Shown piece after piece: positions 50,023-59,677 of a stretch of 64,000 nucleotides of DNA; position 1 is the stretch's first letter; the number at the start of each line of letters is the position of its first letter. The stretch spans positions 1,994,885 to 2,058,884 of the forward strand of contig NZ_CP036339.1 of NCBI RefSeq assembly GCF_007746075.1, in the 5' to 3' direction. Both the position numbers and the translations under genes were made by a program. Origin of the DNA: Lacipirellula limnantheis. GTDB lineage: Bacteria > Planctomycetota > Planctomycetia > Pirellulales > Lacipirellulaceae. Under the pieces are notes generated by a model, which was not told the DNA's origin, ran no database searches, and saw only the letters and a program-made list of their open reading frames with translations.

Positions 50023-51633
50023 TTACGGCACGTCCATCGGCATCGGTTCAACGCCGTCAAGGAACCCGGTGAGGGCCCGCGAACGATAGGGACTCTGCAG
50101 CTTGCGGACCGCCTTCGACTCGATCTGTCGCACCCGTTCGCGAGTCACCGAGAAAATCTTGCCCACCTCTTCCAGCGTGTAGGTGTAGCCGTCGGCCAGG
50201 CCATAGCGGAGCCGCAAAATCTCCCGTTCGCGGTAGGTCAGCTCGGTCATCACTTCTTCGAGCCGGGCCTTCAAGGCTTCCATGTGTGTGTCGTAGAGCG
50301 GATCCTCGTCGCGCTGCTCCTCCAAGAATTCGCCGAAGTAGTTGTCTTCATGGTCGCCGACCGGCTGGTCGAGCGACAGCGGCTGGCGGGTCATCTTGTG
50401 GACGCAGCGGGCGTCGTCGACTGACAGGCCGGCTAGTTCCGCGATCTCTTCCGGATTCGGTTCGCGACCATGTAGCTGCACGAAGTCGGTCGTCACCGCC
50501 CGAATCTTGCTCATCGTGTCGATCATGTGGACCGGCAAACGAATGGTGCGGCTCTGATCGGCGATCGCGCGGGTGATCGCCTGGCGAATCCACCAGGTGG
50601 CGTAAGTGCTGAACTTGAACCCGCGGGCATGCTCGAACTTGTCCACGGCCCGCATCAGGCCGGTGTTGCCCTCTTGGATGAGGTCGAGGAAGCTCATGCC
50701 GCGATTGCGGTACCGCTTGGCGATCGAGACGACCAGCCGGAGGTTGGCCGCCGAGAGGTCGCGTTTAGCGGCGTCGTAGGCTTCTTTGCGGCGGAGAGTT
50801 CGCGCGGTGAGGCGACGCAGCGTCGCCGGCGTCTCTTGAGTGATCCGCATCAGGTAGCGGAGCTCGTGACGGAGCTCGTGGTCGTTCGCAAGGTGAAACG
50901 ACTGCTCAGCGTGAGCCAGCTGCGACTTGATCGTCCACATCCGCTCGCTGATCTCATGCAGCTGCGACATCAGCGGCGTCAGGCGTTGAATGCGGAGGTT
51001 CAGCTCTTCGACGAGCCGAATCACCTTATTGCGGCGGGCGATCATCCGCCGCCAATAGCGGTGCTTCTCGGCGACCGTGGTGCGACGGCTGACGGCGCGG
51101 CGATAATCCTGCTGGTTGCAGCCCAGCAGCTGGCGGGCCGTCGCGAGGTTCGGAGCGATCCGCTTGAGAATCCGCTTCTTCTCCGTCGTGTTGGTAACGG
51201 AAATTTCAATCGTGCGGTCGAGCCGCAGCGTGCCGTCGGAGACCTTTTGCAGCAGGTCGACGGCGGCGTGCAGCATGAAATCGCTGCAAAGCATGGTCCG
51301 GCGGAAGCGGCGGCGGGTCGATTCGATCTGAATCGCCGCGGCGACCTCGTTGTCGCGGTTCAGCATCGGGATCTCGCCCATCTGCATAAGGTACATGCGG
51401 ACGGGATCGTCGATGGCGGCGTCGCCTTCGATCTCAGCCGATTCGAACTCCTCGTCATGGGCATCGACCTCGACTGCGTCTTCGTCGTCGAGATGGGGGA
51501 CGTCGTCGACTTGGGGCTTCGGCCGAGCATTGCGGGCGCCGGCAGGAGCGCCTCCTTTGTTTCCGACCGTCGAGGCTGATCCATTGACTTGAGCACGGGA
51601 GCGAGGCTTCGTCGACACAGGGGGCTTCCTCAT
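50023..51633 (-). CDS. rpoD: primary RNA polymerase sigma factor (RpoD/SigA)
   Basis: 536 residues from ATG 51633; upstream codons are low complexity and probably not translated. Acidic N-terminus, region 1.2 [20 protein letters not shown], a ~200-residue nonconserved insert, region 2 [40 protein letters not shown], region 3 [20 protein letters not shown], and region 4 [20 protein letters not shown]. Essential housekeeping sigma factor; the -10/-35 boxes noted in this window should be its targets. Confidence 0.95.
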   Translation of the reverse strand: MRKPPVSTKPRSRAQVNGSASTVGNKGGAPAGARNARPKPQVDDVPHLDDEDAVEVDAHDEEFESAEIEGDAAIDDPVRMYLMQMGEIPMLNRDNEVAAAIQIESTRRRFRRTMLCSDFMLHAAVDLLQKVSDGTLRLDRTIEISVTNTTEKKRILKRIAPNLATARQLLGCNQQDYRRAVSRRTTVAEKHRYWRRMIARRNKVIRLVEELNLRIQRLTPLMSQLHEISERMWTIKSQLAHAEQSFHLANDHELRHELRYLMRITQETPATLRRLTARTLRRKEAYDAAKRDLSAANLRLVVSIAKRYRNRGMSFLDLIQEGNTGLMRAVDKFEHARGFKFSTYATWWIRQAITRAIADQSRTIRLPVHMIDTMSKIRAVTTDFVQLHGREPNPEEIAELAGLSVDDARCVHKMTRQPLSLDQPVGDHEDNYFGEFLEEQRDEDPLYDTHMEALKARLEEVMTELTYREREILRLRYGLADGYTYTLEEVGKIFSVTRERVRQIESKAVRKLQSPYRSRALTGFLDGVEPMPMDVP

Positions 51634-51881
51634 GAAGTGACTCGGCGGTGGCGGTAGATCAGAGTGGATCGGACGAGATGCAGAGGTCGTGCCGCCGGAC
51701 GGTTGTCCGGAGGTTCGAAAAGGCGTAAAGTGTTTGCTGCGAGCGATTTTCGACGAGGCGGGCAACGTCGCGGCGAGTGCGGGAGGTCGCTCGGCGGTGC
51801 ACTTTCGCCACGAGAGCGGCGTGGCGGCGTTTCTAGAATTCAACGTACCCGTTCGTTCGGAATCTTACGCACGACCGGCAT

Positions 51882-53177
51882 ATGCGTTTTGCAAGATTGC
51901 AATGCGATGGCGAAGGCGCCCCCCTGGGGATTGAAGAGCTGGCCGAGTCGGCCCGGCTTGACTACCTCCAGCTCGACTATCCGCGCCAGCGCTGGGCGGC
52001 GATAACGGGCGACGCTCCGGCGGAGTTACCGGAGTACGCCGTCGGATTTGGCGAAGCGCTGCGGGCCATTGTGAAACCGCTTTACCTCGACCCGCAACTG
52101 CATGTGGTCGCCTCGGCCGGTTGGGCAGACGCCTTCGCCTGCGTCGAGCGGGCCGCTGCCGTCCTTGTGGAGGCAGGCTGCGGCGAGACGCCGCTGGCGG
52201 CGGTGCGCGGGAGCAACCTGCTGCCGATTCTGGAGATGCTCAAGCGGGAGGGGATTCCGCTCGACAATGCCGAGACAGGCGCCCGCTGGCGGGAATTGAG
52301 GGCGCCGGTGCTGGCCGCGGACCTGCTGCTGGGCGCGGGGCCGTTGGCCCTCGCACTGGCGGAGCAGGCGCGGGTCATCGTGGCGGGCGCCTTTGACGAG
52401 GCGGCGCCGCTGACCGCCGCGAGCGTTCATCAATTCGGCTGGAAATGGAACCAGTACGACTTGCTGGCCGCGGCCGCCGCTGCATCGCGGGCGACGGGCT
52501 GGATCGATTGGGAAGCGCTTTCAGGCGACCGCGCGAGCGGAATCTGGCGGCCGAGTCGCGTGGAGATCGACTGCGCCGGCAAGGTGTTTCTCGAACCGAT
52601 GCTAGCCGACCAAGGGGCGGCTGGGCGTTTGCAGCAATGGCTGCGTGCAGGGGCCGCGTCCGTGAGCGCGGGTCGGCGCGCCGACGTGCAGGAGCGCGTG
52701 GCGACGCTAACATGCGGCGTGGCTGGCCAGGGACAGTTGCAGATCGAGGGCACGACGGGGAGCGCTGGCGATGACTGCTGGGAACTCGAAATCCTGTATC
52801 AGGCCGGCTTCGCCGTCGAGGCGCTCCTCGAATTCACCGCGGCGTCCGATCGCCGCTGGCGGCAGCATCTGGCGACAATCGCGCGTGGCTGCCTGCCGGG
52901 AGCTCGCGATGGCGTTGGAGTGCTGACGGTTGAGGAGTTACAGGGGACGGGAGACGGGGGGGGGTGGCTCCTCCTTGCCTACCAGTCGCAGGTTGCCGTC
53001 GAATGCCAGCGATTCGCCGAACAAGTCGTCAAACTGGCAGCGGCCCACCGGCCCCACGTGCGACTTGCCGCCGGCCGGCCCGCCGTGCACGTCCACTGCA
53101 ACCGCTGGCCAGTGCGCGTGCCTCGCGACGCGGTCGATATTGCGGTGGAGACGCGCGTTGCCCGAGAGTGGGTTTAG
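51882..53177 (+). CDS. AtuA-like (DUF1446) protein
   Basis: 431 residues. SAGWADAFACVERAAAVLVE, LAAVRGSNLLPILEMLKREG, LRAPVLAADLLLGAGPLALA and ARVIVAGAFDEAAPLTAASV follow the AtuA (PF07287) order, with a C-terminal ~110-residue domain that resembles the small partner protein. The N-terminus is shorter than usual: the common G-WGDR opening is not seen. AtuA proteins occur with acyl-CoA carboxylases in leucine/acyclic-terpene breakdown; here the partner is only an enoyl-CoA hydratase. Activity unknown. Confidence 0.78.
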   Translation: MRFARLQCDGEGAPLGIEELAESARLDYLQLDYPRQRWAAITGDAPAELPEYAVGFGEALRAIVKPLYLDPQLHVVASAGWADAFACVERAAAVLVEAGCGETPLAAVRGSNLLPILEMLKREGIPLDNAETGARWRELRAPVLAADLLLGAGPLALALAEQARVIVAGAFDEAAPLTAASVHQFGWKWNQYDLLAAAAAASRATGWIDWEALSGDRASGIWRPSRVEIDCAGKVFLEPMLADQGAAGRLQQWLRAGAASVSAGRRADVQERVATLTCGVAGQGQLQIEGTTGSAGDDCWELEILYQAGFAVEALLEFTAASDRRWRQHLATIARGCLPGARDGVGVLTVEELQGTGDGGGWLLLAYQSQVAVECQRFAEQVVKLAAAHRPHVRLAAGRPAVHVHCNRWPVRVPRDAVDIAVETRVAREWV

Positions 53178-53298
53178 TTTGGAAAGTTGAACCTACGAAC
53201 AGAATCAATCGAGAAACCAAAATGACGAATGAGGATGGACAAGCAAGTCTTCCGCATTCGTCATTCTGGCTTCGTCGTTCGTCATCCAAAGTTCCCTC

Positions 53299-54090
53299 AT
53301 GTACATGCCCAGCAACGCCATTGAAGTGAAGGTCTACGACGTCGCCGCGACGATCGTGCTCAATCGTCCCGACTACGGCAACGCGCTCACGCGGTCGATG
53401 GTGCAGCAGCTGCTTGAGGCGATCGACGATCTCTACCTTGAAAAGCGGGTGCGGGCGATCATTATCACCGGCGCGGGCGACAGCTTTTCGCTCGGCGCCG
53501 ACGTCGGCGAAATGCAGACGAGTCAAGAGTCGGAGACCCCCGAAGCGGATTGGGGCGCCGACGCGGCCGACTTTCGCGACCTCGTCGTGCGGATGATGGA
53601 GATCACCAAGCCGATCATCGCGGCGGTGAACGGACCAGCAATGTCCGCAGGAGCGGCGCTCGTCGCGGCGTCCGACATTGTGGTGGCGAGCGCCAACGCG
53701 ACGTTCGCCCTACCCGACGTCCGGCACGGCATGGTCGCCGGATTGGCGACGCCGCTCGTCGCCTTCCGCGTCGGTGCTGGGCAGGCGGCGCGGCTGGCGC
53801 TCAGCGGAGCGACGATCGACGCCAGCGAGGCCCAGCGCATCGGCCTGTTCCACGAGTTGACTGCCGCCGAGTTCGTTTGGGCGCGTGCGATGGAGCTCGC
53901 GAAGGCATGCGCTGCTGGAGCGCCAGAAGCGATGCAGCTAACAAAACGACTGATCAACGAAACGCTCGGCGAGGAGCTCGCGACGCAGCTCTCGTCCGGA
54001 GCCGCGATGGCCGCGACGGCGCGCACGACGGAAGCAGCGGGGGAAGGGATCGCGGCGCTCCTCGAAGGCCGGCAACCGGTGTGGAAATAG
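53299..54090 (+). CDS. enoyl-CoA hydratase/isomerase family protein
   Basis: 263 residues, crotonase fold. IVLNRPDYGNALTRSMVQQL, RAIIITGAGDSFSLGADVGE (first oxyanion-hole segment), KPIIAAVNGPAMSAGAALVA (second oxyanion-hole segment) and FALPDVRHGMVAG carry the family pattern. Lies about 120 bp downstream of the AtuA-like gene in the same direction, suggesting joint acyl-CoA metabolism. ATGs at 53299 and 53305 are both possible. Confidence 0.9.
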   Translation: MYMPSNAIEVKVYDVAATIVLNRPDYGNALTRSMVQQLLEAIDDLYLEKRVRAIIITGAGDSFSLGADVGEMQTSQESETPEADWGADAADFRDLVVRMMEITKPIIAAVNGPAMSAGAALVAASDIVVASANATFALPDVRHGMVAGLATPLVAFRVGAGQAARLALSGATIDASEAQRIGLFHELTAAEFVWARAMELAKACAAGAPEAMQLTKRLINETLGEELATQLSSGAAMAATARTTEAAGEGIAALLEGRQPVWK

Positions 54091-54173
54091 CCCCGGGCTC
54101 CGCCCCGGGGGTCGGTCGCCACACTGGCAGACGTCGCCCCGAGTTACGCTACCCCCGGGCGGAGCCCGGGGCT
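54089..54173. repeat. dispersed inverted repeat AGCCCCGGGCTCCGCCC
   Basis: AGCCCCGGGCTCCGCCCCGG at the left, near-perfect complement CCGGGCGGAGCCCGGGGCT at the right, about 40 bp between. It starts at the hydratase stop codon. A single arm recurs at 58324. Confidence 0.8.
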
Positions 54174-55195
54174 GTAAAGAATCTTTTCAATTCATTTGAC
54201 AACTCGACAACCTGACCTAGATTTCAGTTGCCGGTGACGAGTTGCTGACGTTCGCCGGCCACGCCGTGGTCGTCTGGCCCTTCCTTCGACGCGGCGCCTG
54301 CACTTATCTCGCTACTTATCTCGCCTCGTTATTTTCCTCCTGCGAGCGTCGAATCACGCGGCTGTTGCCGGAGGCGATTCGACGCAACAATCCCTGTCAG
54401 GTCAGGCCGTCGGCGTGCGTGCGCGGGTTCACCCCACGTCCCGCTGCTGCGCACGCCGGCGGCCCGGCGCGTGAGTTTCCATCGATTGGCTGATTCGTGA
54501 TCGCTGACGCGACGCTTGTTACCTCGACGGAAGCGTTTTCCTTTCTGAGTGAAGCGAAGAATCTAGAGATCATGGCGCATCGCCGCGCTCGTTAGTACTC
54601 GGGTTCTGCTCGAGGAGAGCGGGGGCATGGCGGCCGATGAGGCCCGATCGGCTTGCGGCTCTGACCGCAGGCGGGAAGGCAGGCGGGGTCAGCCGAGTGC
54701 TGGCCATCGTCGCTCTAGATCCTTCGCTGCGCTCAGAATGAAGCGCGAGCGGCGTTTCACGACGACCCCAACGGGGAAAGTCCGGACCAAGCAGCGTTTG
54801 GCGCCCTCCAACGTCTGGCCGGGCTTTTCCTTCCACCTGCCTGAGGCGCGGCGGTGCGCGGCGTTGGCCGCGCCCGCCGCCTCAGGCTATTTTTTTGTCG
54901 TGCCCATAAGACTGTTTCGGGCACTGGGATGCGGCGAGCGCCCACCGCAAATAGCGCAGGCTCGCGGTGCGCTCCCCCGGCTCCGCGATCAGCAAGGGGG
55001 TGGATGAGCCGTCTGCTAGCGCGTATGCAGGCATTTGTCGAGCGGTGTGGCCCTGCCGAGTCTTGCGATCCCCCACTGGCGTCGCCCGCGAAAAGTCCAT
55101 AAAATGCTGGGCTACCTAGGCCGCCGACACGGCAGGTGTCGCGCTGGCGACCCGGGAATCAAAGAGTTTTTTGCGTTGAGATAGCAGGTAACGTC
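54174..55195. other. 1-kb region without a protein gene, possibly encoding an RNA
   Basis: No convincing coding frame between the hydratase repeat and rpmG. A strong terminator at 54839-54896 on the plus strand implies that something upstream is transcribed. A half copy of the 31599-type repeat lies near 54710. I could not match it to RNase P, tmRNA, SRP or 6S RNA. Confidence 0.35.
54839..54896 (+). terminator. strong intrinsic terminator
   Basis: Outer stem GCCTGAGG...CCTCAGGC extended by GGCGG/CCGCC, inner stem GCGCGGC/GCCGCGC, followed by TATTTTTTT. No annotated gene precedes it within 700 bp. Confidence 0.8.
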
Positions 55196-55369
55196 ATGGC
55201 GAAGACCGGCAAGCGGAAGAAAAAAGTGGAAACCGTATTCCTCGTGTGCGAGGAGACGGGCGATTACAACTACACGCTCCGCCGTAAAACCGGGGGCGAA
55301 AAGTTGAAGCTCAGCAAATTCTGCCCCCGCTTGCGCAAGCACACGATGCATATCGAGAAGAAGAAGTAG
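55196..55369 (+). CDS. rpmG: 50S ribosomal protein bL33
   Basis: 57 residues. TVFLVCEETGDYNYTLRRKT and LKLSKFCPRLRKHTMHIEKK match L33. It has one cysteine from each of the two CxxC pairs of zinc-binding forms (VCEE and FCPR), so it is the zinc-free version. ATG 55196; the longer frame is not natural. Confidence 0.95.
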   Translation: MAKTGKRKKKVETVFLVCEETGDYNYTLRRKTGGEKLKLSKFCPRLRKHTMHIEKKK

Positions 55370-55490
55370 TTTTCTTCGTGCGTCACGTTTCTTTCGCCGG
55401 CGGTCAAACCCTGGGTTTGCCGCTCAGGCGGGTTGCTGCCCCGCGACTGGCGGGGTCAACCCTTGTGGCTGAGCAGGCGGAGCCTTGTCC

Positions 55491-57251
55491 ATGCCCAAAC
55501 ACTGGCGCCTTGCCCCGCACGATCCGGCCCGCATCGCCGACTTGGAGCGGGCCGCCGGGGTGCCGACCGTCGTCGCCCAGTTGCTGCTAGCTCGCGGCAT
55601 CCACGACCCGAACGCTGTGCGGCTCTTCCTGGAGCCGAAGCTCAACGGGCTCCGCGACCCCGAGTTGTTGCCGGGCGCCTCGCACGCGGCAGACCTCCTC
55701 TACTCAGCACTGCGCGCGAAGCGGCGAATCACCATCTACGGCGATTACGACGCCGACGGGATGACCGCCACGTCGATCCTGCTTCGCTGCCTGCGGCTAC
55801 TCGACGCGAACGTCGATTTCTACGTGCCGCACCGGATTGACGAAGGCTACGGTCTGAACCTCGAGGCGATCGCCAAGCTCGCCGAGCAAGGCGCCGACGT
55901 GGTGGTGACGGTCGATTGCGGCATTTGCAGCGTCGCCGAGGCTCACTTGGCGGCTCAACTCGGCTTGACGCTAATTGTGACCGACCATCACCAGATGGAC
56001 GACGTGTTGCCCGCGGCGGCGGCGCTGGTTCACCCGGCGCTCCCAGGAAGCGACTATCCCTTCACGGGGCTGTGCGGCGCCGCCGTGGCGTTCAAGCTCG
56101 CCTGGGCCCTCTGCCAACGGGTTGCGGAAAACAAAAAAGTCAGCGAACGGATGCGCCTCTTCTTGCTGCAAGCGGTGGGCCTGGCCGCCATCGGCACCGT
56201 GGCTGACGTGGTGCCGCTGATCGACGAAAATCGGATCCTCGTGCGGCACGGTCTGCAAAGCCTCACGGCCTACCCCACGGTTGGCGCCACGGCGCTGATG
56301 CGACAGATCAAGCTGCACGAGAAACATGCCCTGGAATGCGAGGATCTCGGCTTTGCGATCGCGCCCCGGCTGAACGCGGCCGGTCGGCTGGGCCAGGCGG
56401 AACTGGGTATCGAGCTACTCACCACCGACAGCGAGGTGCGGGCCGAGAAGCTGGCCCAGTACATCGACGAACTGAATCTCGAACGCCAGTCGATGGAGCG
56501 CAGCATTCTGCGAGGCGCCGAGAAGCAGGCCCGCGAGCGGTTTGACCCCGCCCGTGATGCGGCCCTCGTGCTCGCCGATTCCGATTGGCACCCCGGCATC
56601 ATCGGCATCGTCGCCGGTCGGATTGCCGACAAGCTTCATCGACCGACGGTGGTGGTCGCGCTCGACAAGCTGGGCGTCAAGCCCGGCATCGGCTCAGCCC
56701 GGAGCGTTCCGGGGTTCAATCTGCATGCCGCACTCGCCGAGTGCAGCGAATTGCTGGCCAGCCACGGCGGGCATGCGGCGGCGGCCGGCTTGAAAGTGAC
56801 CGAAGCCAACTTACCCGACTTTCGCCGAAAGTTCTGCGAAATCGCAACCCGCGAGCTTGGCGGCGGCGCGGGCCTGGCCGAACTGTTCGTCGACGCCGAA
56901 ACAGCACTCCACTGCCTCACGCAGCGCACCGTGCAGCAGATCGAAAGCCTGGCTCCGTTCGGCCACGGCAACTTGCGGCCGGTGCTGTGCGCCAGTAACG
57001 TCCGGCTCGCGGAACGGCCAAAACGCATCGGCGGGGCCGGGCGGCATCTCTCGATGACGTTCGATCAGGAAGGGGTGAAGATCCGCGCCGTGGCCTTCGG
57101 CGGCGGCGACTGGGAGGATGAACTAGCGGCGATCGACGGCGAACTATCGATCGCCTTTCGGCCGGTGATCAACCGCTATCGCGGGCGGTCGTCGGTGGAA
57201 ATTCACCTTGCCGACTGGCGCCTCGACAGCGGCCCCAACGGCGCCAGCTAG
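55491..57251 (+). CDS. recJ: single-stranded-DNA-specific exonuclease RecJ
   Basis: 586 residues. 5'-3' exonuclease acting in recombination and mismatch repair. Motifs: TIYGDYDADGMTATSILLRC (DHH motif I), VTVDCGI (II), LIVTDHHQ (III, the DHH), PLPGSDYPFTGL-like region, and LASHGGHAAAAGLKVTEANL (DHHA1 GGH). OB-fold C-terminus. ATG 55491 is chosen; a TTG two codons upstream is also in frame. Followed by an inverted repeat that may act as terminator. Confidence 0.95.
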   Translation: MPKHWRLAPHDPARIADLERAAGVPTVVAQLLLARGIHDPNAVRLFLEPKLNGLRDPELLPGASHAADLLYSALRAKRRITIYGDYDADGMTATSILLRCLRLLDANVDFYVPHRIDEGYGLNLEAIAKLAEQGADVVVTVDCGICSVAEAHLAAQLGLTLIVTDHHQMDDVLPAAAALVHPALPGSDYPFTGLCGAAVAFKLAWALCQRVAENKKVSERMRLFLLQAVGLAAIGTVADVVPLIDENRILVRHGLQSLTAYPTVGATALMRQIKLHEKHALECEDLGFAIAPRLNAAGRLGQAELGIELLTTDSEVRAEKLAQYIDELNLERQSMERSILRGAEKQARERFDPARDAALVLADSDWHPGIIGIVAGRIADKLHRPTVVVALDKLGVKPGIGSARSVPGFNLHAALAECSELLASHGGHAAAAGLKVTEANLPDFRRKFCEIATRELGGGAGLAELFVDAETALHCLTQRTVQQIESLAPFGHGNLRPVLCASNVRLAERPKRIGGAGRHLSMTFDQEGVKIRAVAFGGGDWEDELAAIDGELSIAFRPVINRYRGRSSVEIHLADWRLDSGPNGAS

Positions 57252-57322
57252 TCATTCTGAGCGGAGCGAAGCATCTGGCTTCCCCATCGAGCTTCCAGAT
57301 CCGTCGCTCTGCTCAGGATGAC
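57251..57322. repeat. dispersed inverted-repeat element after recJ
   Basis: GTCATTCTGAGCGGAGCGAA ... CGCTCTGCTCAGGATGAC; same family as 31599-31670, beginning at the last base of the recJ stop codon. Confidence 0.8.
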
Positions 57323-57474
57323 GGCGCACAGAGATCGGCATGGGATGCTATCACCCTCGCCACGCGCCTCCGCGTGACAAATTGCGATCGACGTTTACGC
57401 CCAGCGCCAGCTTTCGTATGCTCCTCACCCGTCTAAGTCCGTGTTCCCCGCGCTGTTCGGAAGGGAGTTCCTCC

Positions 57475-58278
57475 ATGGCTCGCCATTTCTTCGGCTGGTC
57501 GTTCGCCATCGTCGCCACATGGTTGCTGCAGGTCGCAGCCAATTCGCCTGTCGCGACAGGGCAAGAATTCCGCATTGAAACGGAAGTCTACGTCGGCGAA
57601 GAGCCGGAGCCGGTGAGCCACACGGTGACGTTGTTTGAAAAGGCGGCCGTTTACGAATTCATGGACAACCCGCAGCAGATTATCGTCTACCGCCAAGGCC
57701 AAGAAGGCAAATCGGGCCAGTTCATCCTGCTCGACACCGTGCGCGAACGGCGGACCGACGTTGAAGTCGACCGCGTCGAAAAGCTGATGCACAAGATGAC
57801 CGACTGGGCGGCCGAGCACAAAGATCCGCTGCTGAAATTCGCCGCTAAGCCGACGTTTGAAGAGTCATTCGACGCCGAGACCGGCAGCCTGACGCTGGCC
57901 AACAAAGAGTGGACCTATCGCGCCGCGACGATCAAGGCCGAGGATACGGCAAAGCTCAACCGGTACCGCGAATTCACCGACCGTTACGCCGAGCTCTCGG
58001 CAATGATGTTCAATTCTCCCCCGCCCGGCCCGCGCCTCGCGCTTGATGCTGCGTTCGCCCGGCATGGCGTCGTGCCGGTGGAAATCAAGCGAACCCTCGG
58101 CGGCGACGAAAAGAACGTCGTGAAAGCGACCCACATGTTCTACTGGCAGCTATCGCGCGAAGACCGCCGCCGGCTCGACGAGGCGCAGGCTCACCTGGCG
58201 AACTTCAAGAAGGTCGACAACGAGCAGTTTATTGCCGCCAAGACGGGTAAGGACGTGGTTCGCGGGCAATCGAAGTAG
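57475..58278 (+). CDS. secreted conserved protein, planctomycete type
   Basis: 267 residues from ATG 57475 (GGGAG upstream). Signal peptide FFGWSFAIVATWLLQVAANS then ATGQEFRIETEVYVGEEPEP, VTLFEKAAVYEFMDNPQQII, ERRTDVEVDRVEKLMHKMTD and helical C-terminus. Recognised only as a planctomycete periplasmic/secreted hypothetical protein. Confidence 0.7.
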   Translation: MARHFFGWSFAIVATWLLQVAANSPVATGQEFRIETEVYVGEEPEPVSHTVTLFEKAAVYEFMDNPQQIIVYRQGQEGKSGQFILLDTVRERRTDVEVDRVEKLMHKMTDWAAEHKDPLLKFAAKPTFEESFDAETGSLTLANKEWTYRAATIKAEDTAKLNRYREFTDRYAELSAMMFNSPPPGPRLALDAAFARHGVVPVEIKRTLGGDEKNVVKATHMFYWQLSREDRRRLDEAQAHLANFKKVDNEQFIAAKTGKDVVRGQSK

Positions 58279-58323
58279 GCCGCGGAACCTAGATCGCTGC
58301 TCGAATCGTCGTAGCGAGGCTTG

Positions 58324-58350
58324 CAGCCCCGGGCTCCGCCCGGGGGTCGG
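58324..58350. repeat. single arm of the AGCCCCGGGCTCCGCCC repeat
   Basis: AGCCCCGGGCTCCGCCCGGG and GGTCGG as at 54089, without the second arm. Confidence 0.7.
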
Positions 58351-58417
58351 TTTCCACGCCGTTAGACATCGTCGTTCGAGATCGAAACGCAAATCGAATC
58401 CTGAAGGGATTCAATCT

Positions 58418-58592
58418 TTCAGCCCAGGGTTGATTGCAAGGCAATCTACCCTGGGTCGCCAGCCGAATGAATTCGCACAACCGTGCAAGGGTTGAATCAG
58501 AGGCGGCTAATCGATGATTCAACCCCTACAGGGTTGTGGTCGCCAATTTCCACTAACCCAGGGTAGTCGGCTTTGCCGACAACCCTGGGCTG
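58418..58592. repeat. paired CAGCCCAGGGTTG hairpin elements
   Basis: Copy 1 (58418-58457) CAGCCCAGGGTTG...CTACCCTGGGT, copy 2 (58553-58592) ACCCAGGGTAG...CAACCCTGGGCTG in inverted orientation. Each can fold alone, or the two can pair. They occupy the gap before ilvE. Confidence 0.7.
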
Positions 58593-58634
58593 AATGATGC
58601 AACGCTTTCAGCGTACAAAACTCGGCGCAGCTCG

Positions 58635-59492
58635 CTACGCCCGCACCAGCGTATGAAACGCCTCGGTCAATTCCTTCGTCATCGGACCCGGTTTGCCGCT
58701 GCCGATGACGCGGTCGTCGACCTTCACGACCGGAATGATTTCGGCGGCTGTGCCAGTGAGGAAGCACTCGTCAGCGACGTAGACATCGTGCTTGGTGATC
58801 GCTGACTCCGATGACTGGATGCCTGCTTCGGACGCCAAGTCCAGCACTGCGTTACGGGTGACCCCTTCGAGAATGCCGGCGTCGAGCGGCGGCGTGTAGA
58901 GCTTGCCCTTCTTCACGAGGAAAATATTGTCGCCCGTGCACTCGGCGACTTCGCCCTTATGGTTGAGCATCAGGGCCTCGACGCAGCCCGCCTTCAACCC
59001 CTCGATCTTGGCGAGGATGTTGTTGAGGTAGTTGAGCGATTTGATTCGCGGGCTCAGTGCCGCCGGATGATTGCGGATGACGCTGGAGGTGATCAGCTCC
59101 AGCCCGTTCTCGTAGAACTCCTTCGGGTAGAGGCTAATCGAGTCGGCGATAATAATGATCTGCGGGTCGCTGCAGCGATTGGGATCGAGCCCCAGCGTGC
59201 CGGCGCCGCGGGTGATCACGGCACGGATGTACCCGTCCTTAATCCCATTGGCGGCGACCGTGTCGTCGATCGCCTTGGCCATCTCGGGCTGCGACATCGG
59301 CACGCTCAGCCGAATGGCGAGCGCCGACTCGAACAGCCGACGGACATGCTCGTCGAGCTTGAAGACCTTGCCGTTGTACGCCCGAAGACCTTCGAAAACG
59401 CCATCGCCGTAGAGCAGCCCATGATCGAAGACGCTGACGGTCGCCTGCTCGGCGGGAACGAGTTTGCCGTTGATGTAGACCTGTCGTGACAT
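58635..59492 (-). CDS. ilvE: branched-chain amino acid aminotransferase
   Basis: Last step of valine/leucine/isoleucine synthesis. 285 residues, fold-type IV PLP enzyme. VSVFDHGLLYGDGVFEGLRA, IRAVITRGAGTLGLDPN, the PLP lysine in SPRIKSLNYLNNILAKIE, and AECTGDNIFLVKKGKLYTPP are characteristic. ATG 59492 after a repeat-rich upstream region. Unlinked to leuA in this window, with no leader peptide seen. Confidence 0.94.
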   Translation of the reverse strand: MSRQVYINGKLVPAEQATVSVFDHGLLYGDGVFEGLRAYNGKVFKLDEHVRRLFESALAIRLSVPMSQPEMAKAIDDTVAANGIKDGYIRAVITRGAGTLGLDPNRCSDPQIIIIADSISLYPKEFYENGLELITSSVIRNHPAALSPRIKSLNYLNNILAKIEGLKAGCVEALMLNHKGEVAECTGDNIFLVKKGKLYTPPLDAGILEGVTRNAVLDLASEAGIQSSESAITKHDVYVADECFLTGTAAEIIPVVKVDDRVIGSGKPGPMTKELTEAFHTLVRA

Positions 59493-59677
59493 CTTCGATT
59501 GTTTCACCGCAGAGGGCGCGGAGGACGCAGAGAGTCTGGACATGAGAATTGCTCTGGGGATCGAACGGCATGTATTCTCAGGAGAAATTTCTCGCTCCCA
59601 AGGTTCGCCGCTCAGGCCATTTTCTCGGCGTACTCTGCGTTCTCCGCGGTGATTATTGGGCGAGGTTGACGGGGCCA

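Noticed and set aside
50527..51579. 350-codon plus-strand frame
   Set aside because: Antisense to the primary sigma factor gene.
54773..54785. GGGGAAAGTCCGG, like conserved region I of RNase P RNA, and a partial resemblance to SRP domain IV
   Set aside because: Expected later RNase P blocks (such as ACAGAAA) are missing downstream, and the SRP GGAA loop with its closing GGA is absent.
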